64,000 bases of DNA from Linderina pennispora (GCF_002104995.1 NW_024468249.1:930001-994000); one strand, 5' to 3'; positions 42,747 through 53,580 are shown, counted from the stretch's first letter. Numbers and translations are program-made. The notes: generated from the letters alone by a model not told the origin.

Positions 42747-44621
42747 ATGTCGGCGTGGACAGAGTACACATCACCGGACGGTCGCGCGTACTACTACAAC
42801 CGTGAGACGCGGGTGACGAGCTGGGAGAAGCCCGACGAGCTGAAGACGCCGCAGGAGCGTGCTTCGGTGTGGAAGGAGTACGCCAAAGACGGAAAGCCAT
42901 ACTGGTACAACACCGCGACGAAGAAGTCGACCTGGACTCGGCCTGTTGAGTTGGTTCCAGCTTCCACAGCTCCAGCTCCAGCCCCAGCTCCGGCCCCGGT
43001 GCCCGTGCCAGTGCCCGTGCCAGTGCCCGTGTCAGTGCCAGCATCGGTACCAGTGCCGGTACCGGCCGTTGTTCCAGCATTGGCAACAGAACCAGTCAAG
43101 CCCGGACCTCAGTCGGCAGTGTCAAACAGTCAGCAACCATATCAGCCAAAGAAGACCAACCGTCTTGAATTCCGAACGGCAGAGGAAGCTGAAAAGGCCT
43201 TTATGGACATGCTGCATGCACACGGTGTTACTGGCAACTGGACGTGGCAGCAGACAGTGCGCACAGTGTCCAAGGACCCAATGTATCATGCCTTGCGTTC
43301 TGCGCAGGAACGGCGGGATGCGTTTGACCGGTATATTGACCGAACGCTGGAGAAGGAGCGCGAGGAGCGGCGCCAGAGACAAAAGAAGCAGCGCGAGGAC
43401 TTCAACGCCATGATGAGCACGCTGGCGATCTCCGAATACACCCGATTCAGCAAGGTGGCCAAGGTTGCAGCCAACCATCCGGCGATGCAAGCAGTGGAGC
43501 GCGAATCGGATCAAATGCGGCTGTTTGACGAGTACATGGATGAGTACCGACACAAGCTTAAGGAAGAGCGGCGCAAGACCAAAACCAAGCAGATGCAGGA
43601 GGTAGCGGAGTTCCTGTCACAGGTAACTATCAGCACCAAATGGGAGGATATGAAAAAGAAGCTTGTGGAAAGATTCCAGGACTCGCTGATGCCGGTTGTG
43701 CGCTCCGACGACCAGCGTGTGCCTCTGGATACACTGCGTCTGCAGACCGATGCGTCGGCGGTAGATCCCGAGGCTGGCCTGACGATGCTGGATTTGATTG
43801 AGGTGTTTGAGCGAGCCATGTCCGAAGCCGAGCAGCGGGACAGCGAGCAGCGGCGACGTGAGAAAGAGGCTATGTTCCGCGAAGAAAGAATCCGCCGGGA
43901 CCGATTCCGTGAGCTTTTGCGCGAAAACAAGGCCAAGATCACACCCGTAATGACCTGGAAGGAGTTCTTCCCGTTGATCCGGACGGACCCGCGCTACACC
44001 GAGATGCTGGGCCAGAGTGGGTCGACGCCGCTGGAGCTGTTCTGGGACGAGGTCGAGCTGCTGAACGAGGACGTGTACCATGACCGCAAGAAGCTGGAGG
44101 CCATCATGCGGGACCGCGGGTTCCGGGTGCTGATTGACACGCCATTGAGCGAGGTCGAGAAATTCGCCCGCGACCACACAACAGTGGCCATGGACAACCT
44201 CACATACATTCACGAGCAGCTGGTGCTAAAGGCAGTGCGCCGGAAGGAGGAAGAGGAGGAGCGCAACGAGCGGCACCGGCGCCGACTGCTGGACGACTTC
44301 AAGTATGCACTATACTACCTGGATCCGCCCATCAGCGCCGACACGACGTGGGAGGCTGTGCAAGCTAAGGTATATGCTCTGCCCGAGTTCAAGGACGTGG
44401 GCGACGAGAAGGCATGTCGCGCTACGTTTGACCAGGTTGTCGATCGCATGAAGGAGAAGGTGCAGCAAAAGAAGCGCCGGCAGGAGTCGCTGGAGGCCGA
44501 GGCACGCAAGCGCTCGCGCAGTCCGGCGGTGGGCGGATCAGCGACCGAAAGCCGCAGCACCAAGCCTAGGACCGAGGAGGATTACTCGAGCGAACTCGAA
44601 GAGGGAGAGATGCCTATGTAA
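42747..44621 (+). CDS. PRP40: PRP40-like U1 snRNP splicing factor (WW + FF domains)
   Basis: 625 aa using the ATG at 42747; the upstream in-frame Met at 42603 overlaps non-coding and pseudogene sequence. Two WW domains (WTEYTSPDGRAYYYNRETRV then TSWEKP; WKEYAKDGKPYWYNTATKKS then TWTRP) are followed by a Pro/Val/Ala linker (PAPAPAP, VPVPVPVP), then several FF domains (AFMDMLHAHGVTGNWTWQQT, FNAMMSTLAISEYTRFSKVA, FRELLRENKAKITPVMTWKE, FKYALYYLDPPISADTTWEA), and an Arg/Lys-rich then acidic tail (EEDYSSELEEGEMPM). In yeast Prp40 bridges the U1 snRNP at the 5' splice site to branch-point proteins. Intact frame. It converges on the cold-shock gene with a 113-bp gap. Confidence 0.93.
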   Translation: MSAWTEYTSPDGRAYYYNRETRVTSWEKPDELKTPQERASVWKEYAKDGKPYWYNTATKKSTWTRPVELVPASTAPAPAPAPAPVPVPVPVPVPVSVPASVPVPVPAVVPALATEPVKPGPQSAVSNSQQPYQPKKTNRLEFRTAEEAEKAFMDMLHAHGVTGNWTWQQTVRTVSKDPMYHALRSAQERRDAFDRYIDRTLEKEREERRQRQKKQREDFNAMMSTLAISEYTRFSKVAKVAANHPAMQAVERESDQMRLFDEYMDEYRHKLKEERRKTKTKQMQEVAEFLSQVTISTKWEDMKKKLVERFQDSLMPVVRSDDQRVPLDTLRLQTDASAVDPEAGLTMLDLIEVFERAMSEAEQRDSEQRRREKEAMFREERIRRDRFRELLRENKAKITPVMTWKEFFPLIRTDPRYTEMLGQSGSTPLELFWDEVELLNEDVYHDRKKLEAIMRDRGFRVLIDTPLSEVEKFARDHTTVAMDNLTYIHEQLVLKAVRRKEEEEERNERHRRRLLDDFKYALYYLDPPISADTTWEAVQAKVYALPEFKDVGDEKACRATFDQVVDRMKEKVQQKKRRQESLEAEARKRSRSPAVGGSATESRSTKPRTEEDYSSELEEGEMPM

Positions 44622-44734
44622 ACCTGGTTTCCGAGTTAATAGAGGGCTGATAATGAGCTTCCCAATTGAACTAACAAACATACAAGCTAAGGGAAAGGTA
44701 AACTGAGGAGAAGCGGTGCCTGGTGGGCCGGCTG

Positions 44735-46118
44735 TCATTCGGGGAACTTTGCAAACTTTGAGCTCATTTGCGACGTGCCCGAGTCCTGGCGGCTCACCTG
44801 CGGGAATCCGGCTGGCTGCTGGAACGTCTGCTGTGTCGCTTGTGAGCTGATCTGCTGGGTGTATCCGGGGCCCTCGTACGTGTGTCCCAGCACCTGGCGG
44901 TTGAACGGGTCGTACCCTGACGACAGCGCTTGCTGCACGTGTGGTGTGCCGGTAAAGAACACCGGCGGCACCTGCGATCCACCGATTACGGTGCGCGACC
45001 CACCCATTGTCGCATTAGGAGCCGGCATCACAAACCCGTTGTTCGGCTGTGGTGTAGCTTGGAACGGGAACGGACCAAAGTTTTGTTGCGGTGCGGACTG
45101 GCTACTGAATCCAACGACCTGCGGGTAGTTTATTGGGTAGTATGGATATAGATTCGAAGCCGCCGATGCTGTGCTGCGTGGCATCGGCACCTGTGACGGA
45201 GGGCTAGTGCGGGTGCGTAGCCGCGAGTACGGATCGCCGCGCACTGGCGCACCGTTTGGGCCGGTGACACGCGACGCCTGCAGTCCTTTGGGTCCTTTTA
45301 TGACGTCGAACTCGACCTACTTGGAATGCATAAATGAAGAATACAGTTGGGTTGTGGTTGCTGGGCATTAGGATATTTTCTTGCTGGCACAATGGGCCGC
45401 TTTTTCTGGGTAAGAACCACGGCAACAATGCAGCGCTGTTCAAAGAGGCGTGCGTGGCTCAGCAAAAAGACCTTCAGCTGGTTACTCCCCTAAACTTGCA
45501 GAACTCATGCCCTTCGCGAACAGTGTGAGGGGTGTGCATCTGTCATTCCGATTGCAGCAGAGAATGCGGCACTTACCAGTTCTCCCTAAAGCGACTTGCG
45601 CCCAACCATGCGACGCCAGCAGGGATTCGGGTGTCAGCCCAGTGTCGTTTGGCAGAACATTAGAGGCCCCCAGTTAGTAAAGTGTATCGACAAGATTGCA
45701 ATGCAGCAATGGTAGTGGACATGCCATGTGTATACTCTACCTCAGCCAGGCTCTTGAATCCTCCGCTGTTGTGGATCACTGTATGGTGAACGAATACTAT
45801 TTGGTGAATGAGCCAGAATATCAGTTCTGTTTTCGTCCCAAAAAAAACAGCATGCGGTACCGCATTTAACACACCTGGAACTTCGCGTTCCCAGTCTGCC
45901 TCCTGCTTTTTCGTCCAATTAAGAACCGGTTCAAATATATAGCAGGGGATTTCTGAATGCCAATGTACATCATCTTACATGCGACGGAGGTTTTTGGGGG
46001 AGGAAAAAAAAGCTTGCTTACCTTCAGCATTACCTTCGATGGGCTCGTCGGGTATAACGAAGCCGTATCCCTTGGTGCTGTTGAAGAACTTGCAGTGCCC
46101 GGTCTTTACCGTCGACAT
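44735..46118 (-). CDS. Cold-shock-domain (Y-box-like) nucleic-acid-binding protein
   Basis: Three exons: 46118-46022, 45796-45741 and 45316-44735 (about 244 aa). Introns of 225 nt (phase 1) and 424 nt (phase 0). Splicing joins an N-terminal cold-shock domain: TGHCKFFNSTKGYGFVIPDE (RNP1-like KGYGFV), then VFVHHTVIHNSGGFKSLAE (RNP2 VFVHH), then VEFDVIKGPKGLQASRVTG. Compared with the family, 2-4 residues are missing between SLAE and VEF, so a tiny exon may hide in intron 2. The C-terminal ~170 residues are Gln/Pro/Asn-rich, probably disordered. Such proteins bind single-stranded RNA/DNA and affect mRNA stability and translation. The ATG at 46118 is the first in the domain. Confidence 0.8.
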
Positions 46119-46950
46119 GCTATAGATAGAGGGGCGGCCATCCAAGGGCGAGTAGAATATATGAGACATGTGAAATAGCGCTTTTTTATCACGTTGATAT
46201 ATGTACAAAGTGTAAAGTGAGGCACCGGGTCATGAGCAACAGAGAAAAGAGAAAAAGAAAAAGAGAAAGAAAAAGAGAAAGGAAATTCGTACGAAAAAGA
46301 TGAGGCCGGAGAGATGAAGAGACAAGATAGATGCTCCACACGTTTTATCTGGTGGACTAGGAAGCCGGAGCAAAGTTGTTTTTCGCTTTTCGTGTGCAAT
46401 TTAGAAATCACCTCTACACGATACAGCCGCAAACTTTTCCAGCGCTTTGAAAAGGTTTTTTTTCTTGCAGACAAAGAGCAAGAGATTCAGACATGTGACG
46501 GAAGGGGAATAGGAACATGCGCGGTACCAGGAGAACAAAGGGCCGCATGCCTTTTGGGCTGCTCCAGAGTTCCTTCATCTGTGACTCCAGAAGGTGCCGG
46601 GCGAGCAAAGTGTAAAAAATGCCTGGCCACTTTCATCACACAGCCTCGGCACATTTCGGTTAGACAATCCGCAAGGCATGCAAAAAGCGCTGTGGACTCT
46701 GCTTTCACCGATTCTACTTGATTCCACTCCCCTCCGCCCCTCCAGAAAAATGTATAGGTAGCGGCACAAGCAGGACAACGCAGAATGAGGCACCGCAGAG
46801 AATAGGGGGAGGGCGAGTAACTTTTGTTTGTAGAAAAACCACAAAACACCGGCGCCCCAGTTGAATCGCAAAGCGTCAACAGGTCTAGGAAATGAGACAA
46901 AGCTATGTCGAGTCTAAGCACGCAGTCAGTTTGCGCGGTCTATCGAATAC
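46119..46950. other. Upstream region of the cold-shock gene with purine-rich repeat
   Basis: A purine run of agaaaa/aaagag units spans about 46231-46284; on the gene's strand it is a long pyrimidine tract. No supported gene, although short ORFs occur on both strands. Confidence 0.45.
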
Positions 46951-47115
46951 CTACTTGCGCTTTTTGGGATCTTGGCCTGGTGGTGCCAAAGGTTCGTTAA
47001 AAGTATAGGCAAAATGTACAGGTGATATTGAAGAGCCGATAGAGTCGATATGCTCGCTAACGAGATTCTCGGTATAATGCGTGATATTCACAAAAGCACC
47101 CAGCTCGCCTGACGA
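46951..47115 (-). CDS. Possible terminal exon of an unrecognised gene
   Basis: The minus-strand frame reads GELGAFVNITHYTENLVSEH, then SPVHFAYTFNEPLAPPGQ and DPKKRK-stop, with a basic end like a nuclear signal. An acceptor-like cggtatcgtcag precedes it at about 47111. A possible first exon (MSSSDKRIATASAPLPATFW, 47624 downward) lies upstream, but I cannot connect them. Unrecognised. Confidence 0.25.
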   Translation of the reverse strand, partial: SSGELGAFVNITHYTENLVSEHIDSIGSSISPVHFAYTFNEPLAPPGQDPKKRK

Positions 47116-47196
47116 TACCGGGGAAAACCGCAAATATGTAGATGATAAACGAGTTATAAACAATACGTCGAGGTAAAGGAAAATAGTGACTACCAA

Positions 47197-47968
47197 GAGC
47201 GAAGAAAGATACAGGTAGATACAAAGTACAAATTATGCTGATAACTCAATACTAATAGAAGAGAAAATAAGCCGGAGTGATGCTGGAGCGAAGCAAGGAT
47301 GCAACACTGCATACGCTTGCACCTTATTTGCCTCCTTTTCTCCACAGTAAGGTGTGATTCAGACCTGCTGACTTTGCCGGGTGGAGGAAAATTTTTCTCT
47401 CTTTATCCCTCGCTGGCCTTGGTACGCAGCTTGGAGGAGCCCTTTATTTTTTGGTGCGTATAATCAGGAACAGGCACACATTTATTGTAAAAACGCAAAC
47501 AAAGAAGACATATTGGGCGATCCTTCTCACAGCCGCAGCGCCTGTCTGAGGTCCAGCGAGGGATCCAGAAAGTAGCAGGGAGAGGCGCAGAAGCTGTAGC
47601 GATCCGCTTATCGGAGCTGCTCAAACAAGCTGAGCTGCCAGGCGCAAAGTGCGCAATACAGACCCAACACTGGCCAATGCGTCATAAGACATGGACAATT
47701 CAGCCACGCGTGTGGGTCAATAGTAGTAAAGGTGGAAATACGATTAGGGCGTTTAGCTAATTGCACAGCCGCCGTGTACGTAGGAAAGTGGGTCAGGCAT
47801 ATCAGCATATGAAATACCAGAATTGCTCTGCTCGCGATGCGAGCTCGGCTGCTAGTCAGCATGGGTTGACACGTTGATAAAAGCATCACGGCGAACCGGT
47901 CATTTGAACGTGTCAGATGGTTGTTGGTGCAATGGCGATCACAGACATCTCCCATCTTGATGGCCTGC
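47197..47968. other. AT-rich intergenic
   Basis: No supported gene; short ORFs only. It lies 3' of the nuclease-like relic, where a guide RNA would sit in an intact element. Confidence 0.35.
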
Positions 47969-49125
47969 TCAGCGTAGGCGCTTCAGCGCTGGTTCGCTGC
48001 TGCTGGCAGCAGAATCGCCTGCTGCTGCACGCCTCTTGCGCGGGTTCTTTGTTGCAGGGGTGGTGCCAGAAGCATTGGCAGCAATGGCCGTAAAGCGACG
48101 GAACCGTTCAGGAATACCGCCTGAATCACAGAGTGACTGGAAAATGAGTCTGAAGTTTAGAACTGCTGCGAGATCGCGGTTCAAGAGCCGAGACGAATAG
48201 GCCCGCCTGTATTGTGCCATGGCCTGCTTACATGACTCGCTTGTACAGCGGAGAAGGCCATGGCACTTCACAGTTGGGTTCTTCGATCTCTGGTAGGGCC
48301 GCGGGTTGGGAACATGCCGGAATGTCTGCTGCAGTGGCCTCAGTTGCATCTGATGGCATCTTCGCTGCTTCGCGTGCAGCCTTCTTGGCCAATTCTTCGC
48401 CCTTTTCTGCTGCTTTCCTTGCCTCTGTTGCTGCCTTCTTTGCTGTGTTGTAGATTGCAAGCATCGGTGGAGTGAGCACACTGAGATCAGGGCGTCTAGA
48501 GGCAACTGCCTGGCGGAGTTTCTGTGCAGGTGTATAAATACACACTTGACATGCATTATTGAACTCAGCCTTGGACACATTGCCCATTGTTCTGTCCAGT
48601 GTGTTTTTGCGGCTGCGAATATCAATCAATTTGGCCAGAATCCGCTGTAGGCAAGTGCCATAGTGCAACACAATGTTGTTCTTGTATGCTGTCATCAGCT
48701 CGGTATCCACGTATGTCGCTACCTGATTCATGTCGCATATGCCATGTAGCTCGATGTCGCCATTATGCAATAGATAATCATAAATATGGTATCTAATTAC
48801 ATCACCGAAATCTGCGCTCGACAGTTCGGACCTGTCCATCCGGTTGACGAAATCCTTGGCAGACATGACCGTCTTTGCCTTCAGGTTGTGATAAATAAAT
48901 AAATAAATAAATGGAACGAAAGAATCCCTTTTTCACAAATATTGAAGGGTCAAAATCATCGTCGGCTAGCTGATGGAGTAATATCCATCGTGCAAGCATG
49001 TATGTATGCTCTTTGATGATATTGACGCTGTGTACAAATTGCTCTAGGCGGGACAACATAGAATCACGGAAGCCAATACCACCAAGTGATGTTTTTATGA
49101 CAGTAGTGCTGCGGGTAATGTTCAT
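47969..49125 (-). pseudogene. Degraded Fanzor/TnpB-like (OrfB-type) nuclease element
   Basis: Three minus-strand frames in order. Frame 1 (49125-48890) begins MNITRSTTVIKTSLGGIG, then SVNIIKEHTYMLARWILLHQ. Frame 2 (about 48880-48290) has MSAKDFVNRMDRSELSSADF, MTAYKNNIVLHYGTCLQRIL and an Ala/Lys-rich end. Frame 3 (about 48290-47969) has NPTVKCHGLLRCTSESCKQA and LLNRDLAAVLNFRLIFQSL, then a basic tail. The last piece resembles the zinc ribbon plus RuvC-III end of TnpB/Fanzor proteins (CxnC, then (D/N)RDxNAAxN). The helical N-terminal pieces resemble large Fanzor-type ORFs of early-diverging fungi. I see no RuvC-I or RuvC-II segment; the centre seems deleted. Frames 1 and 2 separate at a tetranucleotide repeat. 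The assignment rests on short motifs from memory. Confidence 0.45.
48891..48912. repeat. Tetranucleotide microsatellite (ataa)5.5
   Basis: Five and a half ataa units inside the nuclease-like relic, exactly where its reading frame changes. Confidence 0.9.
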
Positions 49126-50140
49126 TTGAGAAATTCAGTAGGCAAGTAAGAAGAGAAATGATGCTGTTCAGTTTTGCTTTATTGCGTATGCATAGCATTA
49201 AGAACTTTTTATTAAAAATGACCTGGCTTGCATGGTTCTTGGGGCCCTTAGCACTGATACAGTCTCTTGAATCAGTCTATACAGACTGGGTCCATTGTGG
49301 CCCAAATACTACTGCTTACACATGTTCATAAGACAAATTAATTTATAAAATAAACCTACAAATATTGCATGACCGCTAGAAGAGCTATATGGCCTTATTC
49401 AATGTGCTCATAAATAGATATCCTAAGGGTGTTGCGCAGCCAGTGATGACCACCATGATGGCGCCATGGAAGTTATCAGGCCGACCGACAATGAGAGCAG
49501 CTCTTGTCACCCTGGTTTCACCGATGAGGTCAGATGCCGCACAAGATCAAAAGGAGTTTACAGAGCAAGTCATCCAAACTCGCTTTGAGGTTTAAAAGTT
49601 TTATCTTTTAACCAAATAAAAAGTTTCTAGCAGACGGTCAGACACTTTTTCGACTATAAAATCTTATATACAGGTAAAAATACTGATACTGCATATCCAA
49701 TCGCAACCTGAACAGGTTGCAAATCACGGGCCATATAGGGGCAGGTCGACGCAGCTAATCAAGCCCCTGGATATGGCGACATCTGTACTATAGTGGTGAC
49801 AGTGCGTACATGGCCAAGCGCCGTTGGGGTTGGGCAGAGTGGTGCATGTGGTGGTTGGGTTGGGTGCGAGCATACACAGTGATCCATCAGCGCCTGGTGA
49901 TCACTGATCAGAACATGGCGGACTTGGCACCCTGAGAATGATGCACTGCCGCATACTGGCAGGTGGCCCGTGTCCCTGTCTTCAGCTCGGTTCTTTGTGG
50001 TTTACTTTGCGCATTTCATTTCCATAAACACAGCTCTCATTCCATTCTGCCTGGCGCTCTTTCTTTGGTATACTACTTACAACAGGAGCAGACAGTTAGC
50101 AGACACAAACACTTAAACGGTCCAAATTGCTCTCCTCCAG
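49126..50140. other. AT-rich intergenic
   Basis: No supported gene. The last ~200 bp is the presumed promoter of the TM9SF gene. Confidence 0.4.
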
Positions 50141-52042
50141 ATGAGAGTCAACAGGTTGTCTCCAGGCTGGCGCACCGCAGCACTGGCCACTGGTCTCTTG
50201 GCGCTGGCACAGCAGGTGTCAGCATTCTATCTGCCCGGCATAGCGCCGCACGACTACAAGGCGGGCGAGAAGGTAGAGTTGCAGGTGAATTCGCTGACGC
50301 CGTCGCTGAATGCAGACAATAAGCTCGAGTCGGTTCTCTCGTACAGCTACTATGATGAGCGGTTCAACTTCTGCAAGCCCGAGGGCGGACCAAAGTCGGC
50401 ACATGAGTCGCTGGGCAGCATGCTGTTTGGTGACCGGATCTTCTCGTCGGCATTTGACGTGGAGATGCTGAAGAACACCCAGTGCCAGATGCTGTGTTCG
50501 CAGCTGGTGTCAGGCAAGAGCGCAGGCTTTATCAACGATAAAATTATGAAGGGCTACAACTACAACTGGCTGATCGACGGGCTGCCGGCAGCAACAGTGA
50601 AGGTTGAGGACCGGACGCAGCAGGAGTTTTACTCTGTCGGGTTTGGGCTGGGCAGTGCGGCCAGCGGGCAAATCCTGCCGCATTTTAACAACCACTATGA
50701 CATAAGGATCCAGTACCACACGCTGGACAGCGTGCACCACCGCGTGGTTGGTGTTGTGGTGTACCCGTCGAGCAAGAAGACGCGGTATTCGGCAGACACA
50801 GCGCCAACGTGTGACTCGACGGAGCCGATGCTCCTGAACCAGGGCAAGGATACGCAAGTTGTGTACACTTACTCTGTGACGTGGGAGAAGTCAGACAAGT
50901 CGTGGGCGACCCGCTGGGACGACTACCTGCATGCAATGGACCCCAAGATCCACTGGTTCAGCCTAATCAACTCGGCTGTGATTGTGATTTTCCTGAGCGC
51001 GATGGTGGGCCTGATTCTGATGCGTGCGCTGCACAAGGACATTGCGCGGTACAATGCCGACGACGCTGAGGACTTGCAGGAGGATTTTGGATGGAAGCTG
51101 GTGCACGGCGATGTGTTCCGGGCGCCGCAGCACTTCCCGATGCTGTCTGTGATTTTGGGGAGCGGGTACCAGCTGTTCTGGATGTCGCTAACGACGCTGG
51201 TAATTGCACTCCTCGGATTCCTGTCGCCGTCAAGCCGCGGCTCTCTGTCGACGGCGATGCTTGTGCTGTACATTGTGTATTCGTTCTCCGCAGGATTCAA
51301 TGCGGCGCACATGTACCATTCGTTCGGTGGCACGTCGCTGAAGCGCATCGTTATCATGACAATGCTGTTTGTGCCGGGATCGTGCTGCACCATCCTGGTC
51401 ATTATCAACATCAGCCTAATGGCGATGCGGTCGTCGGCAGCGGCGCCGGTGGGAGCGCTGTTTGGGCTCATGGCGATGTGGTTTGTGATTTCGATCCCGC
51501 TGACGATTGCCGGGGCGTACTTTGGGTACCGGCGCAAGACGATTGATCCGCCGGTGCGTGTGAACCAGATCCCGCGCCAGATCCCCGACCAGCCGTGGTA
51601 CCTGAAGCCGGTGCCCTCGGCGCTGATGGGCGGCGTGCTGACGTTCGGAGCGATCTTCATCGAGCTGTACTTTATCATGAACAGCATCTGGTTCCACAAG
51701 GTGTACTATGTGTTTGGGTTCCTGTTCCTGGTGTTCCTGATCCTGGTGGTGACGACGGCCGAGGTCACTGTGCTTTTGACGTACTTCCACCTGTGCGCCG
51801 AGGACTACAGGTGGCACTGGCGCTCGGTGTACACGGCGGGAGCGTCGGCGCTGTACGTGTTTTTGTACGGGGTGCTGTTCTACTTCTCGCGGCTGCGGCT
51901 GGCGTCGTTTGCGTCGCTGGTCATTTACTTTGGGTGGATGGCGATTGCATGCCTCCTGTTCTTTGTGCTGACAGGCGCCATTGGGTTCGTGGCGAGCCAC
52001 ATGTTTGTTAGGAGGATTTATGGCGCTATCAAGATCGACTAG
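50141..52042 (+). CDS. TM9SF / EMP70 nonaspanin
   Basis: 633 aa, intact. A signal peptide (about residues 1-29, ending QQVSA) is followed by the conserved start FYLPGIAPHDYKAGEKVELQ, a lumenal domain (CQMLCSQL, YNYNWLIDGLPAA, HFNNHYDIRIQYH), then nine membrane segments from about residue 275. Loop signatures are GWKLVHGDVFRAP, PGSCCTILVIINISL and EDYRWHWRSVYTAGASALYV. It ends FVRRIYGAIKID, whose KxD tail is the COPI/Golgi-retention signal of the family. Closest to TM9SF2/TM9SF4. Nonaspanins act in Golgi/endosome sorting of membrane proteins. Confidence 0.95.
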   Translation: MRVNRLSPGWRTAALATGLLALAQQVSAFYLPGIAPHDYKAGEKVELQVNSLTPSLNADNKLESVLSYSYYDERFNFCKPEGGPKSAHESLGSMLFGDRIFSSAFDVEMLKNTQCQMLCSQLVSGKSAGFINDKIMKGYNYNWLIDGLPAATVKVEDRTQQEFYSVGFGLGSAASGQILPHFNNHYDIRIQYHTLDSVHHRVVGVVVYPSSKKTRYSADTAPTCDSTEPMLLNQGKDTQVVYTYSVTWEKSDKSWATRWDDYLHAMDPKIHWFSLINSAVIVIFLSAMVGLILMRALHKDIARYNADDAEDLQEDFGWKLVHGDVFRAPQHFPMLSVILGSGYQLFWMSLTTLVIALLGFLSPSSRGSLSTAMLVLYIVYSFSAGFNAAHMYHSFGGTSLKRIVIMTMLFVPGSCCTILVIINISLMAMRSSAAAPVGALFGLMAMWFVISIPLTIAGAYFGYRRKTIDPPVRVNQIPRQIPDQPWYLKPVPSALMGGVLTFGAIFIELYFIMNSIWFHKVYYVFGFLFLVFLILVVTTAEVTVLLTYFHLCAEDYRWHWRSVYTAGASALYVFLYGVLFYFSRLRLASFASLVIYFGWMAIACLLFFVLTGAIGFVASHMFVRRIYGAIKID

Positions 52043-52596
52043 AGTGAATAAACCGGCTGGCTTTATGTGTCGGACAATGTCGGAGTGGTGGGATCGTCGG
52101 CGCTGCATGCCCTGGCTGAAGAACGCATATTTTCTATCCAATAGACGGGGCGTGGATGTGGGGTCGAGGTCGGGCGTATGCAAGCCGACTGCAGCGGAGA
52201 TATTATGCATATCAGCCAAACTCTGTCTGAGCTTTGGCCCGGGCATTATGTGCCTGGCGTCCTAAAAGGAGGTATTGGCGAGCTGCCGTGTAGAAAAAAC
52301 GAAGCTGCCCGGATGCCGGGGGGATCGGGGAGGGTGTGCGGCCGCTCCTTTGTCGCTGTGACTCGGGGGCTTGATGATTCGTAGCGTGGTCCGATAACGA
52401 TCAACCCAGCACGTATTGGTATCCCGCTTTTGGGCCGGCAATGACACACAAGGGCGGGTTTGCGTGGGGAGGGGATTGAGCAGGCGGGCATGACAGGGGT
52501 CACAATTGAAAAGGAGCAGGCAACGCGTGGGGTCCGCTCAACTCCCTTTTCTCACTTATCTCTCGGCTTCCACATTTTCCATACTCTTAGCGAAAC
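52043..52596. other. Intergenic
   Basis: 3' UTR of the nonaspanin and promoter of the carrier; no gene seen. Confidence 0.4.
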
Positions 52597-53580
52597 ATGA
52601 GTGCCAAGGCTGAAGCACGTAAGGATCTGGCTTTTTTGAAGAAAGCCCTTCTGGGGAGGCATTGAGCAGGGATTGGACTAACGCCCCCAGCGGTGTATTT
52701 TGTAGCCCTGCCGTTTTCGTTCCAGTTCGCGGCCGGCGCAATTGCCGGCGTGTCTGAAATTCTGTGCATGTACCCACTGGACGTGGCCAAGACGCGGCTG
52801 ATGCTGCAGGTGGGCACAGGCGGCGCCGACCAGTACAAGTCGATCAGCGACGTGTTCCTGCGGATTATCCGCGAGGAGGGCCCGTCGCGGCTGTACCGCG
52901 GGATTCTGCCGCCCATCATGGTGGAGGCGCCGAAGCGGGCGATCAAGTTTGCGTCGAACGACACGTACGGGCCGATGTACATGAAGATGTTTGGGGCGGA
53001 GAAGCTGACGCAGCCACTGGCGATTCTGACGGGCGTGACGGCGGGCGTGACGGAGGCGATGATTGTGTCGACGCCGGAGCTGGTGAAGATCCGGCTGCAG
53101 GCGAAGGGCAACGCTGGCAAGTACAACGGCACCATGGACTGCGTGCGGAAGATCTACGCCCAGGAGGGCCTGAAGGCGTTTGCGAATGGGCTGGAGTGCA
53201 CCGTGTGGCGGCATGCGCTGTGGAACGGCGGGTACTTTGGGTCCATCTTCGGCATCAAGCAGATGCTACCCAAGGCCGAGTCCAAGCAGGGCCAGCTGCT
53301 GAACAACTTTGTCGCTGGCGCCATTGGCGGCACCATTGGCACGACGCTGAACACTCCGGCCGATGTGGTCAAGACCCGGATCCAGAACCACAACTCGGCC
53401 AGTGGCCCGCCCAGGTACAAGTCGTTCCTGCCGGGCGCCAAGGTCATTCTGCAGGAGGAGGGCGCCAAGGCACTCTACAAGGGGTATGTGCCCAAGGTGC
53501 TGCGTCTGGGCCCCGGCGGTGGTATTCTGCTTGTCGTCTATGACCAGGTCACGACCTACATGCGGGCCCACTTCATGTAG
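52597..53580 (+). CDS. Mitochondrial carrier, 2-oxodicarboxylate type (Odc1/SLC25A21)
   Basis: Two exons: 52597-52618 and 52691-53580 (303 aa), with a 72-nt phase-1 intron (GTAAGG to CCCCCAG). Three mitochondrial-carrier repeats with signatures PLDVAKTRL, PELVKIRL and PADVVKTRI, each followed by a matrix helix (EEGPSRLYRGILPPI, QEGLKAFANGLECTVW, EEGAKALYKGYVPKVLRLG). Spliced start MSAKAEAPVYFVALPFSF. Sequence around the signatures (GVSEILCMYPLDVAKTRLML, AGAIGGTIGTTLNTPADVV) fits the 2-oxodicarboxylate carriers that exchange 2-oxoadipate and 2-oxoglutarate in lysine metabolism. Inner mitochondrial membrane. Substrate by family resemblance only. Confidence 0.88.

Noticed and set aside
46231-46284. 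Purine repeat as a telomere-like or transposon-end repeat
   Set aside because: Irregular agaaaa/aaagag units without a fixed period; best read as a promoter pyrimidine tract.
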